Part shown: positions 36,652 through 45,367 of the stretch, piece by piece | Position numbering within the stretch: position 1 is the stretch's first letter | How the letters are laid out: each line of letters opens with the position of its first letter | Made by a program: the position numbers and the translations under genes | Origin: QPIN01 sp965224575 | Lineage (GTDB): Bacteria; Pseudomonadota; Gammaproteobacteria; Methylococcales; Methylomonadaceae | Assembly: GCA_965224575.1 (NCBI GenBank) | Contig: CBDCZQ010000006.1 | Location: forward strand, 248,001 to 312,000 | Direction: 5' to 3' | DNA length: 64,000 nt | The notes under the pieces: generated by a model | Databases searched by the model: none | Seen by the model: only the letters and a program-made list of their open reading frames with translations | What the model was told of the DNA's origin: nothing

Positions 36652-37736
36652 GTTTATTAAACCAGGTATTACAAGACTTAGAAAATAGAAATGCCAGTAA
36701 TAGCACAAAACAAAAAAAAATAAACCAGCTTAAAGCGGCTTCAGCTACTCAAAAAAACTCATACTTTTTCCTGATAATACTTCTTTGTATTACCACAGCT
36801 ATTGCTTTAATCAACTTCATCGTTAACGATGAAACTATCAGCACCCTCTTAACTCCAAAGCCCGAAAAAACCTTAGAAATTTCGGACATAACCCCAACAG
36901 AAAAACCAATTACTCAGCCAACAATCACTATTTCTAGTGCTAAAAAACCACTAGAAACAGAACAAATAAAGATTAAACCAGAAGTTCAAGAAGCCATAGT
37001 TAAACTAGAAAACCATTCAATTACTACATTACAGCCAGAGAAAAAGACAAATAATAAAACTCAGCAACTGGTTACAAAAAACACACTCATAAAAACCAAC
37101 AAAAAGCGCCAGACCCAAAGAAAAAAACCTTATAAACAACAAAAAAAATACGTCACAAAAAAAATTAGCCCTAAGCAACAAGCTGAAAAATTGTTTACTC
37201 AAGCTAAAAAAGAGAAAAATAAGATAACCCTGCAATCTACACTAGAACAAATACTCATACTCAACCCAAAACATAAAGATGCCAGATTATTATTGGCGAA
37301 TAATTTATTAAATATGGGTTTATTACAAAAGGCAATTGAAGTTTTAGACCAAGGGATACAACTACTCCCTCAAAACATACAGCTCATTAGTTTTAGGAGT
37401 CAATTGTTTTTACAAAACAATCAACCTCAATTAGCTTTAAATATTTTGCATCGAATAGATTCAAGATATAACAAAGATGAAATGTATCTAGGTCTTCTAG
37501 CCTCGGCATATCAACAAAATAGTGAGGATTTACATTCTTTACAAATCTACCAAAAATTAATAGTAATCAATCCTCAAAAAGCTGAATATTGGCTAGGACT
37601 CGCCATTGCCCAAGAAAAGCAAGGAAATAAAATACAGGCATTAAAAGGATACCAGCAAGCTCTTGATAAAAAAACATTAAAAAAATCAATAGTAAGCTAT
37701 ATTAATCAAAGAGTAAGCTTACTAAAAAGACAATAA
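36648..37736 (+). CDS. mshN: MSHA biogenesis protein MshN (TPR)
   Basis: A 362-residue inner-membrane protein with one membrane helix at about 36-58, a very Lys/Gln-rich linker (residues 60-185) and four TPR-like repeats in the C-terminal half. The N-terminal start MSLLNQVLQDLENRNA is typical of MshN. It probably acts as a periplasmic scaffold together with MshM and MshL. The linker is biased in composition but does not break the frame. Confidence 0.8.
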   Translation: MSLLNQVLQDLENRNASNSTKQKKINQLKAASATQKNSYFFLIILLCITTAIALINFIVNDETISTLLTPKPEKTLEISDITPTEKPITQPTITISSAKKPLETEQIKIKPEVQEAIVKLENHSITTLQPEKKTNNKTQQLVTKNTLIKTNKKRQTQRKKPYKQQKKYVTKKISPKQQAEKLFTQAKKEKNKITLQSTLEQILILNPKHKDARLLLANNLLNMGLLQKAIEVLDQGIQLLPQNIQLISFRSQLFLQNNQPQLALNILHRIDSRYNKDEMYLGLLASAYQQNSEDLHSLQIYQKLIVINPQKAEYWLGLAIAQEKQGNKIQALKGYQQALDKKTLKKSIVSYINQRVSLLKRQ

Positions 37737-37740
37737 ATCT

Positions 37741-39441
37741 ATGGAAGTAAAAAAGAAAATCCGTATCGGTGATCTACTGGTTCAAAACCAGATAATCACT
37801 CATGACCAGCTAATGTCTGCGCTGGGAGAGCAAAAAAAGACAGGAAAAAAACTCGGCAAAACACTAATCGACCTTAATTTTCTGACCGAAATAGAACTCC
37901 TTAACTTTCTCTCAAGACAACTTCAGATTCCTTATATTGATATTTCGCAATACCAGCGAGATGATAAAGTTGTCCAAAGCTTACCAGAAAGCCTAGCCAG
38001 ACGTTTTAGAGTCATGCTTTTAGAAAACAATGAGCATGATGTGCTATTAGCCATGGCAGATCCAACTGATTTATTGGGCCTAGATGAACTGACTCGTATT
38101 CTTAAAAAAAGAATTCGTCAAGCCGTCGTGAAAGAAGCCGATCTTTTACATGCTATTGACCAGGTTTATCGCAGAACAGATGAAATTATTGATCTGGCAG
38201 ATCAATTACAAGATGAATTAACGGAAAATGATTTTGACTTTAATTCACTCATTACTTCTAACGAAGTCGCCGAAGCTCCTGTCGTTAAACTCTTGCAATC
38301 TATTTTTGAAGATGCAGTCCAAGTCAGTGCCTCTGATATTCATATAGAACCTGATGAAAAAGTTCTTCGTATTAGACAACGGGTCGATGGTGTTTTAAAT
38401 GAGCAAATTTTAAATGAAGTAAAAATTGCTTCAGCTTTAGTCGTTCGTTTAAAACTAATGGCGGGGTTAAATATTTCTGAAAAAAGGCTTCCTCAAGACG
38501 GTAGATTTAGTTTACAGATTAAAGGCAAAGCATTGGATATTCGGTTATCCACCCTCCCCGTCAATACGGGTGAATCTATTGTTATGCGTTTGCTCGATCA
38601 TTCACAAGGATTATTAGACTTGAGTAAATTGGGTATTCCTGAAAATATTCTCAACCGCTTTAAGGGCTATATTCGAAACCCACATGGTTTAGTTTTAGTC
38701 ACAGGCCCAACCGGCAGCGGAAAAACCACCACACTTTATGCTGCATTATCAGAAGTTAACACGGCTAATACTAAAATAATCACCGCAGAAGACCCCGTAG
38801 AATACAGCATTCCAAGGATTAACCAGTCTCAGGTTAACGAGAAAATTGGTTTAACATTTGCCAGTGTACTGCGTTCTGCTTTACGCCAAGATCCTGATGT
38901 TTTACTCGTGGGAGAAATACGAGACATAGAAACAGCTGAAATTGCAATTCGTGCCTCCATAACAGGACATTTGGTTTTTTCAACCCTACATACCAACAGT
39001 GCTATTGAATCAGCCACACGTCTTTTAGATATGGGAGTAGAAGGCTATATTCTTGCCAGTGCAATTCAAGTCATTATTGCACAAAGATTAGTGCGGAGAA
39101 TTTGTGAACATTGCATTACAGATGCAGAAATAGAAGAACCTTTACAAATATGGTTAAGCGACACACTAAAAACTGCCAGTAACACAATTAATTTTAAGCA
39201 AGGAAAAGGCTGTCAACATTGCAACCAAACAGGTTACAGAGGAAGAATTGGTGTCTATGAATTACTTGAAATGACTCATCCAACCTTAGATGCATTAAGA
39301 AAAAATGATTCTGCGGCATTTACTCAGGCAGCTATCAATACCCCAGGCTATCTATCTTTTTCAGAAGGTGCATTAAACCTTGTTCGTCAAGGGATTACAA
39401 CCTTAGATGAAGTGGTAAGAATCACAGGGGCAGGAGTCTAA
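37741..39441 (+). CDS. mshE: MSHA pilus extension ATPase MshE
   Basis: A 566-residue GspE/PilB-class hexameric ATPase that powers pilus extension. The N-terminal MshEN domain (residues 8-60) resembles the cyclic-di-GMP-binding domain known from Vibrio MshE, with RIG at 8-10 and KLG at 37-39. The ATPase has Walker A GPTGSGKT at 322-329, Asp- and His-box segments, and a tetracysteine zinc site (ICEHC, GCQHC). It starts 4 bases after mshN. Control by c-di-GMP is expected from the family, not proven here. Confidence 0.93.
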   Translation: MEVKKKIRIGDLLVQNQIITHDQLMSALGEQKKTGKKLGKTLIDLNFLTEIELLNFLSRQLQIPYIDISQYQRDDKVVQSLPESLARRFRVMLLENNEHDVLLAMADPTDLLGLDELTRILKKRIRQAVVKEADLLHAIDQVYRRTDEIIDLADQLQDELTENDFDFNSLITSNEVAEAPVVKLLQSIFEDAVQVSASDIHIEPDEKVLRIRQRVDGVLNEQILNEVKIASALVVRLKLMAGLNISEKRLPQDGRFSLQIKGKALDIRLSTLPVNTGESIVMRLLDHSQGLLDLSKLGIPENILNRFKGYIRNPHGLVLVTGPTGSGKTTTLYAALSEVNTANTKIITAEDPVEYSIPRINQSQVNEKIGLTFASVLRSALRQDPDVLLVGEIRDIETAEIAIRASITGHLVFSTLHTNSAIESATRLLDMGVEGYILASAIQVIIAQRLVRRICEHCITDAEIEEPLQIWLSDTLKTASNTINFKQGKGCQHCNQTGYRGRIGVYELLEMTHPTLDALRKNDSAAFTQAAINTPGYLSFSEGALNLVRQGITTLDEVVRITGAGV

Positions 39442-39442
39442 A

Positions 39443-40663
39443 TTGTCATCATATCAATACAAAGCTCGGGATAATTCAGGCGTTTTAGTAGAAGGAATTA
39501 TTGCAGCAGAAGATAAAATGCTTGCTGCTCGGCGGCTTATCAGCCAAGAAATGATTCCTATCACCATAGAAGATGATAATAGCAGCCCAGATGTTATGGA
39601 ACAGCTAAATCAATGGCAGGATCTTAACAGCTTAAAAATTGATGACTTAATCATTTTCAGCAGACAAATGTACAGCTTAACTAAAGCTGGCGTACCCATC
39701 ATACGTTCTTTGCAAAGTCTAATGCAATCAACTAGAAACAAAGCATTAGCTCGCGCCCTTAAAGATGTCTCCATTTCCCTGGAAGCAGGACAACCATTAG
39801 GGGTAGCGATGAGACAGCACCCTAAAATATTTTCAAATCTGTTTGTTAGCATCATCAGTGTAGGTGAAGAAACGGGAGGGCTAGACCTAGGATTCTTACA
39901 AATATCACAATATTTAACCCGAGAAAAGGAAACAGAGAGCAGTATAAAATCAGCCCTACGCTACCCAACTATGGTTTTGATGGCCATTAGTATTGCTATG
40001 GCAGTTGTAAATATTTACGTCATCCCTTCATTTAAAAGTGTCTTTGATAAAGTAGGTTCAGAACTACCTTGGCAGACCAAGATGCTGATGACAATATCTG
40101 ATTTTACGGTGAACTACTGGCCACATATATTAGGCGGCATACTAATCACTGGCATCACTCTTTCACAGTTTATCAAAACACCTAAAGGGCATATGCTTAA
40201 AGACCGTCTTGTTTTAAAAATACCCGCCGTTGGCAGTATTATTCACCGAGCCACGATGGAACGATTTTCTCGTTCTTTTGCTATGATTTTAAGTTCTGGC
40301 GTTCCTATTATTCAAGGAATCACCATCGTTTCCAAAGCTATTGGTAATATTTATATCGGATCTAAACTGGATACCATGCGAATTGGTATAGAAAAAGGTG
40401 ACAGTATCAGCCGTATGGCAATGAGTATAGGGTTATTCCCTCCGCTAGTTATACAAATGATTATGGTCGGAGAAGAAACTGGTAATATCAGTGATATGCT
40501 GTTAGAAGTAGCAGATTTTTATCAAATTGAAATTGAAGCAGAATTAAAAAACTTAGCTAGTGTTATTGAGCCTTTTTTGATTGTTGTCATTGGTATTATG
40601 GTATTGATATTAGCTTTAGGTATCTTCTTGCCTATGTGGAATTTGTCTAGTGCTATGACTTAG
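39443..40663 (+). CDS. mshG: MSHA platform protein MshG (GspF/PilC-like)
   Basis: A 406-residue polytopic inner-membrane protein with two GspF domains. Three membrane segments lie at about 170-195, 225-245 and 375-398. The first domain is marked by FSRQMYSLTKAGVPIIRSLQ and the second by FSRSFAMILSSGVPIIQGI. The start is TTG with GGAG six bases upstream. It ends the msh run. No pilin genes follow, since the next gene is on the other strand. Confidence 0.9.
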   Translation: MSSYQYKARDNSGVLVEGIIAAEDKMLAARRLISQEMIPITIEDDNSSPDVMEQLNQWQDLNSLKIDDLIIFSRQMYSLTKAGVPIIRSLQSLMQSTRNKALARALKDVSISLEAGQPLGVAMRQHPKIFSNLFVSIISVGEETGGLDLGFLQISQYLTREKETESSIKSALRYPTMVLMAISIAMAVVNIYVIPSFKSVFDKVGSELPWQTKMLMTISDFTVNYWPHILGGILITGITLSQFIKTPKGHMLKDRLVLKIPAVGSIIHRATMERFSRSFAMILSSGVPIIQGITIVSKAIGNIYIGSKLDTMRIGIEKGDSISRMAMSIGLFPPLVIQMIMVGEETGNISDMLLEVADFYQIEIEAELKNLASVIEPFLIVVIGIMVLILALGIFLPMWNLSSAMT

Positions 40664-40668
40664 TCAAT

Positions 40669-40702
40669 CGGTAGGCAAAAAAAGATCTGCCCACCCTATC
40701 CG
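40669..40702. terminator. Weak bidirectional hairpin between mshG and the convergent gene
   Basis: Stem CGGTAGG (40669-40675) with CCTATCCG (40695-40702), one bulge, followed on the plus strand by ACTATTTT. It sits between the stop codons of two convergent genes. The stem is short, so this is a tentative terminator. Confidence 0.35.
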
Positions 40703-40712
40703 ACTATTTTAG

Positions 40713-41588
40713 CTACTGATTAAAGCCATAATCTTTAAGTTGCCATAATTGTTGTTCATCTGATTTTTTGCCTACATACTTTAATTTAGCCCAAATATTT
40801 TGTATACCTTGCGCCGTTTCATAATTCAATGCCGGCATAAAAAAATCTGTATTTGTTAATATAGTGCCTGTGCCTACAGTTTCTGAGCAAGTATTAGGGT
40901 TATTATCTCCAATTTCTTTCAATCCCCAGACATGTTTTTCTTCTGAATTCCTTCCTAAATATTCTAAATCAATCCAAACATTATCATCATCTTGAAACTG
41001 ATATAGCATCAAAGGAAGATGAATATCTAAATTCGACGATACAGTTCCTGTTGCTGGTATTTCAATACAGTCTATAGAAGGAGCAGGCTTATCTGGCGCG
41101 ACAACTCCATCAATTACTATTGAAAGATCAGATACACCTATTCCGGGGTGCATAGTTAAATAACTGTTGAGTTCCATTTTATCGATTGTTAAAAACAAGG
41201 TTCCTTTGCCATCAAGTAACTGGTCTGTTTCAGACAGAACTGCACTCGTAGTGTTCCAGTCTGTAGTGTCTACGGCAAGAGTTCCTGATTCAGTGAAATT
41301 TTCTGAGCTAAGTTGATAAAAGGCTTTTGGAGATTCCCTAGGATACGTACAATAAAACGGCATGGTATAGCATACAGCAGCAAGCCCATCAAATCCCTGT
41401 GCAGTCAAATTTATTGATGCTGATGTTATGGAAGCGAACCGAACTCCCATATCAAATGTTACGGTTCTTGAATCATTTAAATACTCATAATTCCCATTTA
41501 GTGAAGGAATTGATTTGGAAATTATTTCAGCTTGACTCGCAGTAGATAAAAATATTGAAACTATGATTGTTATTAATTTTTTTTTCAT
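40713..41588 (-). CDS. Secreted protein with a duplicated C-terminal module (unrecognised)
   Basis: A 291-residue protein with a clear signal peptide (MKKKLITIIVSIFLSTASQA). The first 165 residues are a beta-rich region I do not recognise. Residues from about 170 contain two similar modules of roughly 60 residues. Each has Cys near its start, then TGTV or TGTI, later WIDLEYLGR or WAKLKYVGK, and a final W-x-LK. No catalytic motif is seen. It is convergent with mshG, so cotranscription with the pilus is excluded. It may be a surface or adhesive protein, which is inference only. Confidence 0.65.
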   Translation of the reverse strand: MKKKLITIIVSIFLSTASQAEIISKSIPSLNGNYEYLNDSRTVTFDMGVRFASITSASINLTAQGFDGLAAVCYTMPFYCTYPRESPKAFYQLSSENFTESGTLAVDTTDWNTTSAVLSETDQLLDGKGTLFLTIDKMELNSYLTMHPGIGVSDLSIVIDGVVAPDKPAPSIDCIEIPATGTVSSNLDIHLPLMLYQFQDDDNVWIDLEYLGRNSEEKHVWGLKEIGDNNPNTCSETVGTGTILTNTDFFMPALNYETAQGIQNIWAKLKYVGKKSDEQQLWQLKDYGFNQ

Positions 41589-41706
41589 AATGTTATTTAT
41601 TTTCCATTCATTATTCAGATGAGCAACAGTGTTATCCTACTCACAATAATTTCTCTGTCAATCATATGCAGATTAAGGGTATGATTAAAAGCGAAGTAAA
41701 GAATGG

Positions 41707-41792
41707 GTAGGTTCGGCTAACAGCTCTACCGTTAACCCAACATTTTCAGCAAATCAGCGTTGGGTTGCCAAAGAGACGGCAGCCCAACCTAC
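41707..41792 (+). repeat. Two-hairpin palindromic repeat, copy A
   Basis: The element starts GTAGGTT and ends AACCTAC. It contains two adjacent stem-loops, one with arms related to GTTGGGCTAACG/CGTTAACCCAAC and one to GTTGGGTTGCC/GGCAGCCCAAC. Orientation is AAC-hairpin first. Similarity to copy B extends about 25 bases further upstream. No coding function is seen. Confidence 0.85.
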
Positions 41793-41874
41793 ACTTTTTT
41801 ATTTATTCCACTTTATAATCACACCCAGTGTGGTATTTGTAATAATCAAAATAACTCCAAAGAAAATTATAACT

Positions 41875-42048
41875 ATGAAGTATTTTATGACACCCGCGAC
41901 AATATATATTAGTGTAATATTACTCGTTATAGTAATAACTTGGCGATTAAATAAAAAATTTGATGATGACCCAATTAAAGATGTTTTACGAATAATTGCC
42001 GCAGTGTTAGCAACATTAGGAATATTATTTTTCTGGAATTGGTTGTGA
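41875..42048 (+). CDS. Small two-helix membrane protein (hypothetical)
   Basis: A 57-residue frame encodes two hydrophobic segments (YISVILLVIVITW and IAAVLATLGILFFWNWL) joined by a charged loop KKFDDDPIKD. Such a pattern is unlikely by chance. The ATG at 41875 has a weak ribosome-binding site; a GTG 15 codons earlier is in frame. It lies between repeat copies A and B. Its TGA stop falls inside the sequence that precedes copy B. Expression is unproven. Confidence 0.42.
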   Translation: MKYFMTPATIYISVILLVIVITWRLNKKFDDDPIKDVLRIIAAVLATLGILFFWNWL

Positions 42049-42069
42049 TTAAAAGTAAAGTAAAGACTC

Positions 42070-42157
42070 GTAGGTTTAGCTAACAGCTCTATCGTTAACC
42101 CGACATCTTTAGCAAAATGTAGTGTTGGGTTGCCAAAAAGACAGCAGCCCAACCTAC
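42070..42157 (+). repeat. Two-hairpin palindromic repeat, copy B
   Basis: Same element as copy A and in the same orientation, with several substitutions, including GTAGGTTTAGCT at the left end. Shared flanking sequence (TGATTAAAAG...AAGTAAAGA) precedes both copies, which points to duplication of a longer segment. The crp-like gene begins 28 bases downstream. Confidence 0.85.
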
Positions 42158-42184
42158 GCCAGTTAAAGATGATAGAATTCTGAA

Positions 42185-42808
42185 ATGAACAACCATCAAG
42201 CACCCTTTGATTTTTTATTAAGCCAATCAGATGTTACTCGAATAACTGCATCTTCTGGAACAATTATTTCTAACACGGGTGACTCATGTCATGATCTCAT
42301 CATTTTACAAAAGGGACAGGTTCGTGTTTATCGTCCAGCCAAAGATGGAAGAGCTATTACTCTCTATCATGTAAACCAAGGGGAAAGCTGTATTCTGACA
42401 GCTTCATGCATTTTAAATACCCAAACCTTTCCTGCAATTGCCGAGATAGAAAAAAATGCCGAAGGTTTGGTTATCCCAGCAAAAAAAATGCTTCAATGGC
42501 TAAAAACAGAACCACTTTGGCAACAATATATATTCTCCTTGTTATCCCATCGTATGTCTGACCTAATTAGTCTTGTTGATGCTCTTGCATTTTCCAACCT
42601 TAATGTCCGTTTAGCTAAATGGCTACTTGATCAGTCAAACATTTCACCCGAAATTTATACAACACACCAGATTATTGCTGAAGAACTCGCCAGTTCTAGA
42701 GAAGTGATCAGTCGGCTACTAAAAGAATTTGAACGAGAGGGTTTAGTTTCTCTTAAGCGCGGCATAATAGAAATTACCAATCGAGAAAAAATCAATAAAA
42801 TCAAATAA
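42185..42808 (+). CDS. Crp/Fnr-family transcriptional regulator
   Basis: A 207-residue regulator with a cyclic-nucleotide-binding-type beta-barrel (residues 15-120, containing DLIILQKGQVRVYRPAKDGR) and a C-terminal winged helix (residues 140-200, IIAEELASSREVISRLLKEF). The N-terminal iron-sulfur cysteines of Fnr are absent, so it is not an oxygen sensor of that class. Cysteines occur in GESCILTASCIL in the barrel. Ligand unknown. It is upstream of the DUF1566 gene and near the peroxidase pair, possible targets by proximity. Confidence 0.85.
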   Translation: MNNHQAPFDFLLSQSDVTRITASSGTIISNTGDSCHDLIILQKGQVRVYRPAKDGRAITLYHVNQGESCILTASCILNTQTFPAIAEIEKNAEGLVIPAKKMLQWLKTEPLWQQYIFSLLSHRMSDLISLVDALAFSNLNVRLAKWLLDQSNISPEIYTTHQIIAEELASSREVISRLLKEFEREGLVSLKRGIIEITNREKINKIK

Positions 42809-42956
42809 TTCATACCGTTAGTGACTTATGTTACATACACTTTTAGCTTTCATCATCATAATGTCCCTAGTCAGATCAAACTGGCTTCACCAATAAATTA
42901 TTGATATGGGCATCCATAGAAGATATTCTTTCTCAAACTCAACCCAAAAGAAAAAT

Positions 42957-43538
42957 ATGTTTTTAAATAAAATTCTTTATACATGTTCTATTGCTTCGCT
43001 GACCTTGTTACCTATTTTAACCAACGCTGAAACAGACCCCGATTTCACCAATAATATTTTAACTATGCCAAGGGTGGTTTCAGGCAATACACTCTATGAA
43101 AAAGTTCGTTTACAACTAGATTTTGATAATAATACTTTTTCACTTTTAGGCGCAGAACAACGTTCACGCTTTAACTCCCAAAAAAATGGTATTGATGAAG
43201 TTTTAATTGATAATATTTCTGGGGTTACATGGGTTAATGGTTCTCACGGCTGTAAAATAAATGCTGATGCAGATATAACAGCAGCTAATGATGCTATTGA
43301 GCATTGTGAAATGCTTGATTTTGCTGGTTATCAGGATTGGCGCGCACCGACTAGTGCAGAAATTTCAGAAATGATAGTTAATGCTAAAAACCAAAAAATC
43401 ACTCTAAATTATAGAAACCCAAATTGCCAGTTTATGGCAACTACTGATGGCTTTGTTCAAACAGAAAATACTAGTGAACCTGGAAAAATCGTTGATAGTG
43501 CAGTAAATTCTGGTACTCGCTGTGTTCGTGATAATTAA
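42957..43538 (+). CDS. Exported DUF1566/Lcl-type protein
   Basis: A protein of about 193 residues with a signal peptide (MFLNKILYTCSIASLTLLPI...) and a C-terminal Lcl/DUF1566 domain. That domain is recognised by SGVTWVNGSHGCKINAD, FAGYQDWRAPTSAEI and a final GTRCVRDN. These domains occur in surface and exported proteins of unknown function. I prefer the ATG at 42957 because the signal peptide then begins at residue 1. An in-frame ATG at 42906 adds 17 polar residues. It lies 148 bases after the Crp/Fnr-like gene on the same strand. Confidence 0.7.
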   Translation: MFLNKILYTCSIASLTLLPILTNAETDPDFTNNILTMPRVVSGNTLYEKVRLQLDFDNNTFSLLGAEQRSRFNSQKNGIDEVLIDNISGVTWVNGSHGCKINADADITAANDAIEHCEMLDFAGYQDWRAPTSAEISEMIVNAKNQKITLNYRNPNCQFMATTDGFVQTENTSEPGKIVDSAVNSGTRCVRDN

Positions 43539-43557
43539 TAGTCATCCAGCATAACGC

Positions 43558-43585
43558 TTCCCCATGATTTTCCATGCATGGGGAA
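43558..43585. terminator. Terminator-like hairpin between convergent genes
   Basis: A perfect 9-bp stem (TTCCCCATG at 43558-43566 with CATGGGGAA at 43577-43585) and a 10-base loop lie between the convergent DUF1566 and peroxidase genes. Tails on both sides are AT-rich but have no long T run, so it may serve both directions weakly. Confidence 0.5.
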
Positions 43586-43608
43586 ACTATAAATATTCTA
43601 TTTCACCA

Positions 43609-44673
43609 TCACCTAATAAGTTGAGGGCTAGTCAATGATTTCATAAACTCAACCAAATCAATTTTTTCTTGTTCGGTAAAATGCAAAGGGTATATAGCTG
43701 GATCAATAAACCTGTTTTTATCTCCCCCCTTGTCATAATAATCAACTACTTCTTCCAGGGTTTTCATACTTCCATCGTGCATATAAGGTGCAGTTAAACT
43801 AATATTTCGTAGAGTGGGTGTTTTATATTTACCTATATCCAGAATAATATTCGTTACATTGAACCGACCTAGTTCTGAAAGTTGTTCAGGGGAAAGGTCT
43901 AACGCTTTAACTGACTTCCCTTGCTTCAGAGAAGAGATAATCTCATTTAATTTAGGTTTTAAATGATTAAATCCTACACCTATATTATAGAAACGATTAT
44001 CCATAAAAAGAGCATTATCAAAGGAAATCTCATGGCAATTAGCACAATTTCCTTTACGCCTAAATAACCTTAATCCTCTAGCTGCACTTTCAGATAATTT
44101 AGTATGATCTCTACCAAAATAATATTGGTCAAAAAGTGAATTGCCTGCAATTAATGTACGCTCAAAACTGGCAATGGCTTTAGAAACAAATTTAATGGTA
44201 ATTTGATCCTTAGGAATATTAAATGCTTGTTCAAACATTTGGGGGTAATCAGGATCAGTATGAATTACTTTTATTATTTTTTTATAATTTTTTAATCGAT
44301 GCTCAACAGGGTTTATAAAAGGTTCCAAAGACTGAGCTTCAAGACTAGGTTCCCTGCCATCTAAAAAATATGTTTTATAGAATGCAGCATTAATGACTGT
44401 TGGCGCATTTCGAAGGCCTGATAAATTATTAACGCCTTTCGGAACTTTAAGACCATCAGTAAAGGCTTTATTACTATGATGACAACTAGCACAACTAATT
44501 GAATTATCACTACTAAACCGAACATCATTAAATAATAACCGTCCTAATTCAATTTTTTCAGTAGTCTGTGTATTATCTTTAGGTATTGATAAAGGAGGCA
44601 AACCAAGTAAAGGGTTTGCAAAACAGAAATTTGAAATAAAAACTGACCCTAAAACAAAAAATAATTTATACAT
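43609..44673 (-). CDS. Di-haem cytochrome c peroxidase (MauG/CcpA family)
   Basis: A 354-residue periplasmic protein with a signal peptide ending at FCFA (about residue 19). It has two c-haem sites: C61-A-S-C64-H65 and C210-A-N-C213-H214. The family segment APYMHDGSMKTLEEVVDYY follows near residue 300. It reduces hydrogen peroxide with electrons from small cytochromes, or belongs to the MauG-like branch that oxidises protein residues; the sequence does not decide. Start at 44673 is supported by GGGAG six bases upstream. It is 82 bases downstream of the DUF1264 gene, on the same strand. Confidence 0.88.
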   Translation of the reverse strand: MYKLFFVLGSVFISNFCFANPLLGLPPLSIPKDNTQTTEKIELGRLLFNDVRFSSDNSISCASCHHSNKAFTDGLKVPKGVNNLSGLRNAPTVINAAFYKTYFLDGREPSLEAQSLEPFINPVEHRLKNYKKIIKVIHTDPDYPQMFEQAFNIPKDQITIKFVSKAIASFERTLIAGNSLFDQYYFGRDHTKLSESAARGLRLFRRKGNCANCHEISFDNALFMDNRFYNIGVGFNHLKPKLNEIISSLKQGKSVKALDLSPEQLSELGRFNVTNIILDIGKYKTPTLRNISLTAPYMHDGSMKTLEEVVDYYDKGGDKNRFIDPAIYPLHFTEQEKIDLVEFMKSLTSPQLIR

Positions 44674-44755
44674 TTCAGCTCCCAAAAAAATGCCAGCAAA
44701 ATTTAGATTTTGCTGGCTAACACTTACACTTTGAGGGTAATATATTACAAGTTGT

Positions 44756-45367
44756 TTAATCTTGTACTGGCATATCCTGAACTTTTAAGATATACGGTTC
44801 GCCTAATGGCATTTTGTCATGAGGCTTTTTAAAGTAATAAACTTTACCGTAAGTTTCGTTTACTGCTGGTAATATTTTACCCGCTTCTTCAGCAGTCAAA
44901 TCTGGGAAAGTAGCATGAGCACGAGGAATTTCTTCTGCATGGTAATGCCAATACTGCTTTTCTTCTTCAGGCAATGCATTAAATTGGGCTGTAGTAATAA
45001 TATATTCAAACCCCATAGGCTTATCTTGGTCTTTCATTCCAGTGTGGAACATCAAGCATATAAAGGTATCATCTTCATAAGCTTTACAATGATGATGAAC
45101 TATTGTTTGTAAATCAGGATCATGAACATCATTAGATTCTGGTTTTAAATGTCTAATCGCTTGAATATGTAAATCATTAAAGCCTAAATGATTAGGAAAT
45201 TCTTTTTGGCGTGGATTTAAAGTTTCGTTATATAGCACAGGTGCTGAAGTTGCAGCAACCGGCACTTGTGATGAAGCCTCAGAAACGATTTTGTCACCTG
45301 AGTTTGTAGCACAACCAACTGTTATTGATAATAGAGCCGTTGTCATTATAATTTTTGATTTAATCAT
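44756..45367 (-). CDS. DUF1264 (OBAP-like) lipoprotein
   Basis: A 203-residue protein with a lipoprotein-type signal (Cys19 in ITVGC). The DUF1264 domain resembles plant oil-body-associated proteins. Recognisable segments are LGFNDLHIQAIRHLKPES, VHHHCKAYEDDTFICLMF, MGFEYIITTAQFNALPEEE and YWHYHAEE. The His/Cys-rich cluster could bind a metal. Molecular function is unknown. It is followed by the di-haem peroxidase, and paired direct repeats lie in the promoter region. Confidence 0.75.
   Translation of the reverse strand: MIKSKIIMTTALLSITVGCATNSGDKIVSEASSQVPVAATSAPVLYNETLNPRQKEFPNHLGFNDLHIQAIRHLKPESNDVHDPDLQTIVHHHCKAYEDDTFICLMFHTGMKDQDKPMGFEYIITTAQFNALPEEEKQYWHYHAEEIPRAHATFPDLTAEEAGKILPAVNETYGKVYYFKKPHDKMPLGEPYILKVQDMPVQD

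Noticed and set aside
41799..42203. A 134-codon minus-strand frame near the Crp/Fnr-like gene
   Set aside because: It runs antisense through repeat copy B and into the start of the regulator. The opposite strand gives the better coding pattern, with two clean membrane helices.
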